Below the pieces are notes generated by a model. It searched no databases. It worked only from the letters and a program-made list of their open reading frames with translations, and was not told the DNA's origin. Positions 1 through 8,421 of a stretch of 15,743 bases of DNA are shown in pieces. Made by a program: the position numbers and the translations under genes. The stretch spans positions 1-15,743 of the forward strand of contig JADGJA010000535.1 of assembly GCA_027596035.1 (NCBI GenBank), written 5' to 3'. Positions within the stretch are counted from its first letter, which is position 1. Every line of letters begins with the position of its first letter. Origin of the DNA: Thoreauomyces humboldtii. Its lineage: Eukaryota > Chytridiomycota > Chytridiomycetes > Spizellomycetales > Powellomycetaceae.

Positions 1-555
1 CCCCCCCTCCCGTGCACTTGCTCGACGACGACGACAACGCTCGCTTCACCGTTGAACGAAGGCCCATATTCGAACACCTGGTGAGTGACCAGCACGACAC
101 GACCATGTTTCAGACGGCAGACCTCAATCGGCCACGTCAATCATCTGCAACTCTCCTTACGATCGAATGGGATGCACGGATGGATGGATGGACGGGAAGG
201 GGGCACGAGCGATGGCATGGCATGGGGCATGTCATGTTGAAAGCGACGAAACACGAAGTTTTCACCCATCGACTTGGGCTCCGACCGACAACGACGGCGA
301 GGATGCTTATGCTCGTTGGGGCAGTATTGTGGGACCCCCTATGAGGGAGAAACGAATGGGTTAGCTTACGGGCTCCGACCGACGGCTATCAGCATGGCGG
401 GGATCTGCCCGGTTTCATCGCTACCCTCTGCACTTGGTGAACAAGCATCCACCACACGCTGGAGCCAGAGACTAACGCTTTGCTCTTTTTCAGTACTGTC
501 GTACCCTCACTTCCTCGACAGTTCTACAGTTTGAGAGCCCCGTATACCTGCAATC
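1..555 (+). other. RPS0 5' leader with probable 413-nt leader intron
   Basis: This stretch upstream of the RPS0 start holds no convincing coding frame. A strong donor GTGAGT starts at 81, and a strong acceptor (branch-like ACTAAC at 471-476, then a T-rich run and CAG ending at 493) follows. I therefore infer an untranslated first exon ending at 80, an intron 81-493 and a second leader exon 494-555. Long leader introns are common in fungal ribosomal protein genes, where they can raise expression. The window begins with a C-rich pyrimidine run at 1-11, which may lie near the transcription start, but the promoter itself is outside. Inside the intron are a small GGAT/GGAC-type tandem run near 178-195 and two copies of GCTCCGACCGAC about 91 bp apart. 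Confidence 0.6.
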
Positions 556-1478
556 ATGAGCAAGGTTCCCTCCATCCTCAACGTCACGGACCAGGAGGTC
601 CAGTCGATGCTCGCGGCCCAGGTTAGCTCAAAGGAGAACGTTCGGGGGGAAACCGGCTGGACAATTAGCTGACTCTGTGAAACCGTCTTGTCCAGTCGCA
701 CATCGGCACCAAGAACTTGGACATCCAGATGTCCGGTTACGTGTGGAAGCGTCGTCAGGACGGCATCCACGTGATCAACATCGGCAAGACCTGGGAGAAG
801 ATTGTCTTCGCCGCCCGTATCCTCGCCGCCATTGAGAACCCCGCGGACGTCTGTGTCATCTCTGCCCGTCCCTACGGACAGCGTGCCGCCCTCAAGTTCG
901 CCCAGTACACCGGTGCCCAGGCCATTGCCGGTCGTTTCACCCCCGGTACCTTCACCAACTACATCACCCGGACTTTCCGTGAGCCCCGTGTGCTGTTGGT
1001 GACCGACCCCCGCACCGACCACCAGGCCATCCGTGAGGCTTCCTACGTCAACATCCCCGTTATCGCTTTCTGCGACACCGACTCCCCCCTGAAGCACGTT
1101 GACGTCGCTATCCCCACCAACAACAAGGCCAAGCACGCCATCGGCCTGGCCTACTGGCTCCTCGCTCGTGAGGTCCTCCGCCTCCGCGGCACCATCGCCC
1201 GCACCACCCCCTGGGACATCATGGTCGACATGTTCTTCTTCCGTGACCCCGAAGAAGCCGAGAAGGAGGCCGAGACCGCCGCCGCCGAGAAGAACTTTGG
1301 CGCCGAGTACAACAGCGCTCCCGACTGGGGAACAGGTGCCGCTGAGACTGCTGCGCCCGCTAACCTCGAGTGGGAGGCCAGCGGTGCCGGCGTCGCTGAC
1401 GTTGCCGCCGTCGCCTCTGCTCAGATCGACGCTGGAGACTGGGGAACGGCCGCCACCGGCGAGTGGGGAGCTGAATAA
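556..1478 (+). CDS. RPS0: 40S ribosomal protein S0 (uS2, RPSA/laminin-receptor family)
   Basis: The product is the small-subunit ribosomal protein uS2, needed for 40S assembly and located at the mRNA exit side of the subunit. Exons are 556-621 and 696-1478. The intron 622-695 (74 nt, GTTAGC...CCAG, branch-like GCTGAC at 668-673) falls between AAQ and SHIGTKN in phase 0. The spliced protein has 282 residues, a usual length for the family. Diagnostic stretches are [79 protein letters not shown] and [10 protein letters not shown]. The C-terminal tail is Ala/Glu-rich with repeated DWG/EWG motifs and ends EWGAE, as in other uS2 proteins. The start at 556 gives the typical short N-terminus before the intron. 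Codon choice is strongly C-ending, as expected for a highly expressed gene. The gene is intact. Confidence 0.97.
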
Positions 1479-2096
1479 GGCTGCTGCTTTGCTTGAAAGC
1501 CAGTCCTTTTTCTGTGCTTGTGTTTTTCTTTACCAAAATCATACAACGCATATCCTCAACCTCTCCTGTCGGAGTCCTTATGCTTGGTTCGTTGTTGAGG
1601 CTTCTTGTGCCAGGGTCTTGGGCGCAGCGTGCCGGTACACTGTCCAGGGCTTCAGCCTTGTGCTCCGCCGAATGTTCGACAGCACGTTTACGGTTCGTCC
1701 GCGGTGTGCCTTCGCCTCGTCTCCATTCGACAACACCCACCGCCAGCAGCTGAAGGGACGGACCCTTTTCCCGCTCTGCTTGTTCCCGCCAGCCATATAT
1801 ACCGCGCCAGCGTCGGGTCGGAGTCAACGGTAGGGCTGGAGTGTTTACGTATAGTACGCGTCCGTGCGCTGCCTCGCTAAGCTTCGCGGCTGATGCGAAA
1901 GGCAATATGGGGTTCCTCGTCGCATTTAAATAGGCGTAACATGCTTCCACCTCCCGCTTTATCCAAGCTCAAACGTCTACTCGCAATCGCATAGTACCTT
2001 ACAGCCCTCGCCTCGCATCTGGCTTCCCATTGAACTTTCCTTTGCGCAAGACTTACGTCGAAACAAAACACCCACTCATCGACGATACGAGCAATC
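1479..2096 (+). promoter_or_regulatory. Intergenic: RPS0 3' end and promoter of the secreted-protein gene
   Basis: No gene is seen in this stretch. The first 100-200 nt after the RPS0 stop are T-rich and probably hold its 3' UTR. An AT-rich TATA-like element ATTTAAATA lies at 1924-1932 (another, CATATATAC, near 1794-1802). A pyrimidine-rich stretch followed by CAAG around 1948-1970 is a plausible start region for the next gene, giving a 5' UTR of about 130 nt. The leader just before 2097 is A/C-rich, as is common for well-translated fungal mRNAs. Element assignments are inferred from position and base composition only. Confidence 0.4.
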
Positions 2097-2642
2097 ATGC
2101 AGATCTACTTCCTTGCCTCCATGCTCCTCGCTGCCTCCGTCCTCGCCGCTCCCGTCACGGTGAGCAAGCGTCAATGCAACGACCCATCCACATCGGCCGT
2201 CCAGAACGCCATCAACACCTGGAACAACGACGTCAACAACGTCAACGCGTTCCTGAACTCGATCCCCCCCGTCGGAACCCAAGACCTCGTCAACGCGGCT
2301 CAGACGGCCCTCAACTTCGCCAAGGACGAACCCAACAACCTGGCCGTGCTCGCCAGCATCTGCGAACTCAACTCCAACGCTGTACCGAACTACCAGGGCG
2401 CCGTCCTGTCACTGCAGCATCTCTTCCCCGACATCCCGGCCCGTCTGCAGGACATCGTCAGCAACCCCAACGACGGTGGAAGGGTCGCTGGTAACGTGGC
2501 TGCCATCAACAGGGATAGGTGTTGCACCGTACTCCCAAGCATCGACACGCTCTTCACGACGGCGGCTCCCGACTTTGGTCTCAGCGGGCAGGTCCCCACT
2601 GCTGTCCAACTCCCCTTCGCTTGCTCGTCCATCTCTTGCTGA
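2097..2642 (+). CDS. Small secreted six-cysteine protein
   Basis: An intronless 181-residue ORF. Residues 1-18 form a classic signal peptide (hydrophobic core FLASMLLAASVLAA). A Lys-Arg pair at 24-25, right before the first cysteine, is a likely Kex2 processing site, so a short propeptide may be removed. Six cysteines lie at 27, 89, 142, 143, 176 and 181; the last is the final residue. Three disulfides are possible, and the double Cys at 142-143 is distinctive. The middle part looks helical, with many Asn/Ala/Leu and phrases such as NDVNNVNAFLN and AAQTALNFAKDEP. I recognise the general layout of a widespread family of secreted fungal proteins resembling hydrophobic-surface-binding (HsbA-like) or cell-wall-associated proteins, but I cannot assign a function. 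It is intact, in good context and well expressed by codon bias. Confidence 0.85.
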   Translation: MQIYFLASMLLAASVLAAPVTVSKRQCNDPSTSAVQNAINTWNNDVNNVNAFLNSIPPVGTQDLVNAAQTALNFAKDEPNNLAVLASICELNSNAVPNYQGAVLSLQHLFPDIPARLQDIVSNPNDGGRVAGNVAAINRDRCCTVLPSIDTLFTTAAPDFGLSGQVPTAVQLPFACSSISC

Positions 2643-2982
2643 GGGCGGAGGAAAGGACATGGCATATATTTTTTTTGTGACGGTAGAGAGAGAGACACTT
2701 TTTTTCTTTTCATCTTGGGACAGTATGAGAGGCAATACATGTACACATTCATTCGGAAGTCTATCGTCGAACCTGTTTGGTGGAAGGGTCGTAACTTGGA
2801 AGGCAGCGTCCGTCTTTTGTTAGCTCTGTAAACTTGAGCCGCTGGAAATGCAAAACCTTCCGGACATGAACAATGGACCAACAGCACTCTATCGTTCATG
2901 TTACCGACGTGCCCCATCAACTAAAAACACAAAAGGATATCTAAATCACCATAGACTTCCAAAGCACCAGAAAAACAAAATG
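2643..2982. other. Tail-to-tail intergenic region
   Basis: This stretch separates the stop of the secreted-protein gene from the stop of the minus-strand membrane protein gene, so both 3' ends face it. It is AT-rich with T runs (2670-2677, 2699-2711) and a short GA run near 2685-2696. I see no gene, RNA gene or strong hairpin. Confidence 0.5.
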
Positions 2983-4453
2983 CTATGCCATCTCAGCGGA
3001 CTCAACGGGCTGATGATGATCAGGGCTGTCCAACTGTTTCCTCGAGATCCCTCTGACGTACTGCAGCTGAGCTTGGGAAGGACCGTTCCCTGATCGTGAC
3101 GTCGATCGCATGTTCGCGACGCTCTTGTCAGCCGTGTTCTTGAACGACGCCAGCAGCTCGAACGTGTTCTCTCCCACGCTCCAGTACGCCGAGGCGCTGA
3201 TCTGCACCACCGTCGGGTAGTAGCTGTTTTTGTCGCCTCCGAACACGACCGCGCACACCACGACGCAGAACCCGATCGTCGTGAACATGAGGATGTTGTT
3301 GACAACCTGTGTGGACTTTTTAGCTGTCTGATTGCGAGTGGTTTCCGAAAAGGCAAGTACACGGTACCTCCAAGTCGCGCATCCTTCGTCCGCCTTCAGA
3401 GGTTGATGATGAAACGCCCGGTACTCGATTCTTGCGTAGCTGATGTAGAAGAAAAACCCGATCAGCGATCTCTGAACGTCGCGCCGAAAAGCCAGACTTC
3501 AGAGCCGTTACCTTGAGCGTAAATGTGGCTAGACCGAGAACCGAATACAGAATGGGCTGGATGATGCCTATCCCCCAGAACGCGTTTGTGACCCCTTCAC
3601 CGTTCTTGGCGTATAGTCCCATATATCCGGTGACATACGCGCCAACCATGGCACCGATGGCGATCACCGAACCGCCCCCTACAAGAATCTGCTGGTGCAG
3701 TTGCTTGACGAAGACGGCTCGATATCGGAGAAGACTGGCGATCACTAAGAGAGCGCTACGCGCGACGCTGAATGAGATCAGGAGTTTGCCGTATCGCCAT
3801 AGATGCACTGGAAAGAAACGACTGGATCGTGAGTTTTGAAGGATGTGACATACGACTTTGAACCGCTTCACATTTACCTTGATAAATGTTTCGCAGGTCG
3901 CTGCTTCTCGCCCAGCTGATGACTGACAGATCACATACTAAGAAATCAAACGTCAGTCTGCATGGGAATGTTTTCGGTGATAAAGTTGTATCACATACTT
4001 ACTTGTAAGCGCCATGACGACGAGCAGCATACCGGCACGCAAGGAGGGTTTGGTCATAAGCCGCCAGATGGAGACACCAAGGCCTGAAGGGAAAGAGCTG
4101 TGAGAAGCGTACAGATGAAAAAGCAGGAAGTCTCCCGTTCGGCACGACAGACCCACCAAAAGCGACGACTGGCCAAGCACATCCAATGATGATGCTTCCC
4201 CCTCCTACTTGAGCTTCGATAGTAAAACGACAAGGAAAACATGAGACTATTCTGTACTTCAGGAGCGTTCGCTGAGGAGTCTACGTAAGATATTACCATC
4301 GATGTTGTAAAGCGAGTCGACGATCTCTCCATAGTAGGCGAGAGTCGTGGTCACGACCGGCGACTCGAGGATGAGGGCTTGCACCGCCGGATCCGAGCTC
4401 CCGATGACCAACTGCTGGACCGCCGCGTCTGCGGCACACTGCGCAGTGTTCAT
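2983..4453 (-). CDS. Uncharacterised seven-span membrane protein, seven exons
   Basis: Exons in transcript order are 4453-4297, 4213-4157, 4083-4003, 3937-3878, 3807-3512, 3439-3368 and 3306-2983. The six introns are 83, 73, 65, 70, 72 and 61 nt. The joined exons total 1047 nt, an exact multiple of three, giving 348 residues. Every junction keeps a coherent membrane protein, for example AWPVVAF|GLGVSIWRLM and VVMALT|ICDLSVISW. Hydrophobic segments lie at about 55-77, 86-107, 127-145, 160-184, 195-216, 243-264 and, weaker, 272-296. About 54 residues precede the first span and about 50 polar residues follow the last. Glycine-rich GGGS motifs open spans 1 and 4. The layout resembles a G-protein-coupled-receptor-like or other seven-span fungal protein, but I find no family signature and do not assign a function. 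The start at 4451-4453 follows CAACAG and GCAG, so an upstream exon cannot be excluded. It is divergent from the LEA-like gene. Confidence 0.75.
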
Positions 4454-5335
4454 CTGCGTTCCACTGTTGAGTGAAGATCGGTAAGATTGAAGGTTGAGTT
4501 TCCCACTGTTTCGCTGCGGGTGGGGGAAAATGGCAATTGAAGAGATACAAAAGGACGGGGGCAGGCTTCCGGCATGCCACTCGTTATTAAGACGGAGCTT
4601 GATGACGACGCTTCTTCTGACGACGCTTCTTCTGTTTGCGGAACGGCACCTTGGGCGGGACGATCCATGAACTATTTGGAGAGGCGGAGATCGGAGGGTA
4701 AATCCTCAACCGAAGAAAGACCGATTCTCGGGCGGCCCCCTCGCTTGTTTACGGCATGGGAGTGATTGCTTTGGAAGGAGGCTCCTAGAATGGTATACGT
4801 TTCAAGAAGATGCAGTTAGTACTAAGCCCCCAGCTAAACCCTGGACTAAACCTGCATGAAGCTGTCAAAATGGTAAAGCGGAGTTTTGCACGATCCTGAC
4901 GTTTACACCCAGCGGTCAGCGGTCTCAAACTGGGGAAAGTTTTTGTCCGGCCCTTGCTCCACGAAGTCACAGTGTCTGATGATAGCCAAAGTCTGCTTTG
5001 CGCACGCTCGCCCATGCGCTCCCCCACGGGCATGATACCGTGCAGAAGGAAAGCGACCGTTGTCTCCAGAACAATTCGGCTTTTCGGAGACGGTTCGGCA
5101 GGTGTGTTCCTCAGGCAAGTGCTGGGGAATAGTGCTGATGCGAGGGGCCTCGATCGAGCTTTTGCCCTGTGCGTCTGAACCTGCTGAAGCTTCGAGAGCT
5201 CTGCCTGCCAAGATCACAGTTGGTGTTTTGAGGTTGACGGCCTTAGCACCGACGACGGGGGAAGCAGCGGAGAACGAAGGAAAAGAAAATGAATCATCAC
5301 AGCCACTTCAACTACGTCATCATGACTGACCATCC
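4454..5335. other. Long divergent intergenic region, no convincing gene
   Basis: This is the shared upstream region of the minus-strand seven-span gene and the plus-strand LEA-like gene. Several ORFs of 60-100 codons occur on both strands, but none has a recognisable domain, good splice context or codon pattern like the neighbours. The only one worth a note is 4574-4765 (+). It opens with VIKTELDDD, which resembles a SUMO-acceptor motif followed by acidic residues, but it lies in the probable promoter of the seven-span gene and is most likely chance. Confidence 0.4.
4604..4633. repeat. 15-bp perfect tandem duplication
   Basis: The unit GACGACGCTTCTTCT occurs twice head to tail (4604-4618 and 4619-4633). 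It sits 150-180 bp upstream of the start of the minus-strand seven-span gene. It could be a duplicated regulatory site or simple slippage; nothing else supports a role. Confidence 0.8.
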
Positions 5336-5398
5336 CCCCTGTTGACACGTGCGACCAAGATCGAGGTCTCTTTGCCCTCGCAAGGGGCAGTATAAATA
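5336..5398 (+). promoter_or_regulatory. Promoter of the LEA-like gene: TATA box with E-box and stress-element-like sites
   Basis: A consensus TATA box, TATAAATA, lies at 5391-5398, 137 bp before the start codon and preceded by a G-rich stretch. Upstream are a CACGTG E-box (5346-5351) and two copies of the AGGGG/CCCCT core (5336-5340 as CCCCT, 5383-5387 as AGGGG). In yeasts these cores are bound by stress-response zinc-finger factors. The TATA call is direct from sequence. The stress link is inferred from the short motifs and from the LEA-like product. Confidence 0.6.
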
Positions 5399-5472
5399 CG
5401 GGGGACGTTGGGACCGGCTGCTGCTCGTCTTCAAAGCTCACCGCCACCTTTCTCAGCACCACTACTGTACTT

Positions 5473-5499
5473 TCCTCTCTCTCTCTCTCTTTCTCTCTG
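5473..5499 (+). repeat. CT microsatellite in the 5' UTR
   Basis: An almost pure CT run (broken by TTC) lies 75-100 bp downstream of the TATA box and 36 bp before the start codon. Pyrimidine tracts at this place are common in strongly transcribed fungal genes and may mark or follow the start site. Length polymorphism between strains would be expected. Confidence 0.75.
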
Positions 5500-5534
5500 T
5501 CGCTCTCCATACGCTCATCTTCCGTTAACCCGTC

Positions 5535-5993
5535 ATGTCTTCCTCCACTCCCACCGTCCAGGACAAAGTCAACGGTGTCCTGAGCAACGCCCAGAACACG
5601 GCGCAGACAAGCTACGACCAGACCGCCGCTCCAGTCCGCGGCGCTGCTGACAACCTCGCCGGAACAGCTTCCTCAACCTTTGCAGAGAGCGCTCAGAACC
5701 CCACCGCCGGCATCAGCCACGTCGCAGACAGCTCCGTCGGTCTGGCCGCCAACGCCGTCAACGCTGGCGTGCGCACAGGCGCAGCAGTGGCCGGAACCGC
5801 CGCCGGTCTGGCTGGATCCGCGTTCGGTCTCGCATCCGGCATCGTGGGAGGCGCCGCATCCGGAGCTCTCAACCTCGGCGCAAAGGCCGTCGGAACCGGA
5901 GCCGGCGTCGCTTCCGCCACCTACGACGGAGCTCGCAGCGCCGTCGGCCTCGATGGCAAGCCCACCAACGAAAAGGTCGAAGGAAGCCTCTGA
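5535..5993 (+). CDS. Ala/Gly-rich LEA-like small protein
   Basis: An intronless ORF of 152 residues with C-ending codons like those of the ribosomal protein gene. The N-terminal third is polar and Gln/Asn/Ser-rich (VQDKVNGVLSNAQNTAQTSY). The central part, about residues 65-130, is almost entirely Ala, Gly, Val, Leu and Ser with dense small-xxx-small spacing (for example GTAAGLAGSAFGLASGIVGG), a glycine-zipper-like pattern. The tail is polar (DGARSAVGLDGKPTNEKVEG). There are no cysteines and no signal peptide. This composition resembles late-embryogenesis-abundant or other stress-linked amphipathic-helix proteins; some glycine-zipper proteins instead insert into membranes. The TATA box, stress-element-like motifs and intronless structure fit an inducible gene. 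No specific family was recognised. Confidence 0.8.
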   Translation: MSSSTPTVQDKVNGVLSNAQNTAQTSYDQTAAPVRGAADNLAGTASSTFAESAQNPTAGISHVADSSVGLAANAVNAGVRTGAAVAGTAAGLAGSAFGLASGIVGGAASGALNLGAKAVGTGAGVASATYDGARSAVGLDGKPTNEKVEGSL

Positions 5994-6380
5994 ACGCCGG
6001 CCGTCCTCTCATTGTTTTCTCCTTATATTTCAGCCTTTACATTTGCTCGGTTTCCTGTAAATACCTCATGTTCTCAATATATACCTTTCCGTATGCTACG
6101 ACACGATACGGAAGAAACGGGAGACTTTGGCGTTGGCCGACCGGCTCTCCCATGCGATCGAAATGAATGAGCATAAAGTTCCAGGCTCACACGGCGCACA
6201 ACTTTGAAGCATCCATACTGCTCACGCACTCCCTTTCGCGCGTAGGGCTTCGTGCTCCTTGATTAGTGACCTTCCTTGTTCCCCATCCATCCTGTTGCTG
6301 AAAATGTCAAGAAAAGACACGACATCCCTGGCTCGCTTCCCCTTCATTCTCTGCTATTAGACCGCTCCCATTATTCTGTT
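5994..6380. other. 3' region of the LEA-like gene with a small hairpin; no gene seen
   Basis: The sequence is AT-rich after the stop, with TATATA-type stretches near 6020-6030 and 6078-6084 that may serve 3'-end formation. An inverted repeat TTCCGTAT (6087-6094) / ATACGGAA (6106-6113) with an 11-nt loop follows. The rest up to 6380 shows no coding frame that I trust. It ends in a pyrimidine-rich stretch that could be the leader of the next ORF. Confidence 0.45.
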
Positions 6381-6610
6381 GACGATGCCAGGAGAAGAAG
6401 AAATGCCTGCCGCAGCTTCCTGCACTCCCGCCACGTCACCTCACCTATCTTGTCGTGTGAACCTACGTCAGCGCTTGTCTGACATCCAAGTCCTCATCGA
6501 ACGACTTGACATAGACATCCTTCTCCTCGAGGAGGGCAAGCTGATTCACGGCGGCCTCACCGCAGATCCACCAGACTGTATCAGGCAACGGGAAAGGGCA
6601 AATCAAGACT
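6381..6610 (+). repeat. Dispersed 230-bp repeat, copy A
   Basis: This segment matches 14531-14760 without any gap over exactly 230 bp, with 13 substitutions (about 94% identity). Similarity stops abruptly at both ends. Both copies keep the same open frame. I see no terminal inverted repeats or target-site duplications, so it looks more like a copied exon or gene segment than a known transposon type. Confidence 0.95.
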
Positions 6611-6789
6611 ACGCTGGAACGTCACACGCTCTCCTCGATGCTTGTGAGGGAATGGATCCTGTGGATGTCGCTAAGGAGACATACCGCTTTGCTTTTGCCG
6701 ACTCCGATAAGGTGTACCAGCTCGCTAGGCTGAGTGTTATGCCCACGTCCACCAGCAGTGTGACATGCTCCACTATCAGCATCGACTGA
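6385..6789 (+). CDS. Hypothetical protein with helical repeat-A segment; C-terminus possibly frameshifted
   Basis: An ORF of 134 residues starting at the ATG at 6385. Residues 1-75 are the duplicated segment: a Thr/Ser/Pro stretch (SCTPATSPH), then a charged helix (RQRLSDIQVLIERLDIDILL) and a polar part ending RQRERANQDY. The helix resembles the N-terminal coiled segment of many basidiomycete F-box-type proteins, but no F-box follows, so the family is unknown. The ORF ends in a low-quality Ser/Thr tail. In the next frame, 6732-7037 is open and starts ECYAHVHQQCDML, which reads more naturally after KVYQLAR. A one-step frame change near 6730 may therefore have truncated the gene. The alternative is that the short protein is real. 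No intron joins the two frames convincingly. Confidence 0.35.
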   Translation: MPGEEEMPAAASCTPATSPHLSCRVNLRQRLSDIQVLIERLDIDILLLEEGKLIHGGLTADPPDCIRQRERANQDYAGTSHALLDACEGMDPVDVAKETYRFAFADSDKVYQLARLSVMPTSTSSVTCSTISID

Positions 6790-7121
6790 GGGTGGCCACC
6801 AGCAATGTGTGTACGAAGAGATACGATCAATCTTGCAGCGCGCAAGGCAAGGTGGTTGAGAGTGGGTATAGTCCTTGCGAAGCAAAACTTTCGCTGAATA
6901 GGAATCCTTCCAATCCTCAGGCAACCGAGTTACGAGCCATCCATCGACTGAAGCGGTCTGCTCCTGCCTCTGCGGCATGGACCAACCGACCCAACCTTAC
7001 TTTTGTGTGTAGCAGGTCGAGAAGGTTGATATCATGATGTTCCAGTTATCAATGTCAATTTTGGAAAAGAATAACCCCGATCCCCATCTCCCATGATCAT
7101 AATTCTATCTCGAAGAAGTCC

Positions 7122-7651
7122 TCAACCTAGGGATGACATGAACTTCTGCATCTGCATGGACGCCTTTTGAACAGCGTCATGAGACGGGTCTTACCGATTC
7201 GTCGTTGCCCTCGATCCGAGCCATCTCAGGGTTAGGCTCCATGGGCGATGCCGACGTCTGTGTGAATAGCATCAGGCAAAAGGTGAATCCACCCACAGCA
7301 GAACACGGCATACCAGCTCGCTGATCTCCGATTCCCGAGCTCTCATGGCGGCGATGGCAGTGATATGTGTTGCGGGGGAACCCATTCTGACTGCCTCTCG
7401 ATCCTCGGCATACAGTGCTTGCAACTTTTCCTGCAAGCACTGTATAGAAGGTATAAGTCTTTGAGCTCTTCAAGCAGCATGATTCTTTCCGCTTTCGTTG
7501 GTGCTGGCAGCCTGTGTTGCACCATGATTACGAGTTCTTGTGGCATCCGGTCTGCCAGTCTCCTCGCAACTTTGGCCTCAACATCTGGTCGGCGGAACAA
7601 GCTCTTCTTGCGGATGTCCTCGTCCTTCCAGGCCGCCTTCGCTCCCGCTGC
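7122..7651 (-). pseudogene. Decayed coiled-coil gene, 3' exons, frame broken at a hairpin
   Basis: Minus-strand exons can be laid out as 7651-7314, 7257-7195 and 7145-7122, with introns 7258-7313 (56 nt, GTATGC...CACAG) and 7146-7194 (49 nt, GTAAGA...GCAG). The last exon ends in TGA at 7122-7124. The first exon begins after an acceptor-like CTTAG and encodes basic helical text (KDEDIRKKSLFRRPDVEAKV, then PTKAERIMLLEELKDLY). At about 7410-7445 the natural reading moves to another frame (LQEKLQALYAEDREAVRMG, then MRARESEISEL), which joins the downstream exons in phase. The 338-nt exon length is off a multiple of three by two, consistent with an indel. The change point coincides with a perfect inverted repeat. 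The 5' end of the gene was not found. Protein family unknown; probably a helical or coiled-coil protein. Confidence 0.45.
7410..7445. repeat. Perfect inverted repeat, 14-bp arms, 8-nt loop
   Basis: The arms ATACAGTGCTTGCA (7410-7423) and TGCAAGCACTGTAT (7432-7445) are exactly complementary and are separated by ACTTTTCC. The hairpin lies inside the minus-strand reading frame described for 7122-7651, at the place where that frame changes. Confidence 0.95.
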
Positions 7652-7683
7652 CTAAGGTCTCCCGTAGAAAGTTGTGACATCGT

Positions 7684-7718
7684 TATGTATGTATGTGTGT
7701 ATGGGTGTATGTATGTGA
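7684..7718. repeat. Imperfect TATG/TG microsatellite
   Basis: A run of TATG units interrupted by TG and GG steps. It is a typical slippage-prone simple repeat and lies just upstream of the minus-strand decayed gene. Confidence 0.85.
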
Positions 7719-7796
7719 TAGACAGATTGCTGTACTTTTTCCTCAACACGAAGCCAGACTATCGAGGAAATCGACAACGGTGGACTACTATTGAGG

Positions 7797-8084
7797 GAGC
7801 TATGCCTGTTTGTAGTCTTGCTGTTCAGACAGCTTTTTTGAGCGTCCACAGGCCACGCAACCACATCGCTGCTCAGCATCTCCGCGACGAGTCCAACGAC
7901 GCTGGGGTCAACGGAATCCGACACCATTTGAGTGAGCTATGCCTGTTCGTATAGTTTCGCTGTTTTGACAGCTTTTTCGAGCGCCCACAGGCCACGCAAC
8001 CACGTCGATGCTGAACATATGCAAAGAGCTCCTCTGGCCGAGGCCAATGACGCTTGCATCAGCTGATTTGGTTGAGAAATGAGT
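7797..8084. repeat. Two degenerate tandem units of 137 and 151 bp, plus the start of a third
   Basis: Units start with GAGCTATGCCTGTT at 7797 and 7934, and GAGCTATACCT reappears at 8085. The first 75 bp or so of units 1 and 2 are clearly alike, sharing for example CCACAGGCCACGCAACCAC. The later parts are more diverged but still alignable (ACGACGCT versus TGACGCTTG). No long frame runs through both units on either strand. It looks like an old tandem duplication in non-coding or decayed DNA. Confidence 0.75.
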
Positions 8085-8421
8085 GAGCTATACCTCTTTC
8101 CAGATTTACACTTTTGGGCAGTACCAAAGGGGCGGGGGGTCGGAATTTTCTCTGCGCTGTAAGTGTCCCCCTTGGGAGTGTGGGTCGTCGTGAGCGCCCC
8201 AAAAATTTCAGGGTTCGCCAAAAGGGGACAGCAGATTCACGCATTCATTGCCGTCGAAGGAGATTGGAAAGCTGCGTGCGGCGGTCACCATGTACAACTA
8301 TAGTGCCAACGAAAAGGAAAGGAAAGGCCCCAACGTCGCCGCAAGCTGGCACTCGCTTCCGCCCCAGTCCTAATCTAGAACACAGCTCAAGCTTGCCTCG
8401 GTCCGCCTCTCGCTCGTCACC

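Noticed and set aside
507..1136. Long minus-strand ORF of 209 codons
   Set aside because: It is the antisense shadow of the RPS0 exon, caused by its C-ending codons; it has Gly/Val/Asp-rich low-complexity text and no domain.
1360..1950. 196-codon minus-strand ORF
   Set aside because: It overlaps the RPS0 3' end and the promoter region, with Arg-rich shadow text and no motif or splice support.
2030..2494. 154-codon plus-strand ORF rich in Arg, Gln and Pro
   Set aside because: It is an out-of-frame reading of the secreted-protein gene, with composition typical of a shifted frame.
4834..4852. CTAAACC twice in a short distance, telomere-like
   Set aside because: Only two imperfectly spaced units; no array, so not an interstitial telomere tract.
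4903..5217. 104-codon minus-strand ORF upstream of the LEA-like gene
   Set aside because: No recognisable motif, mixed composition and no supporting splice or promoter context; likely chance.
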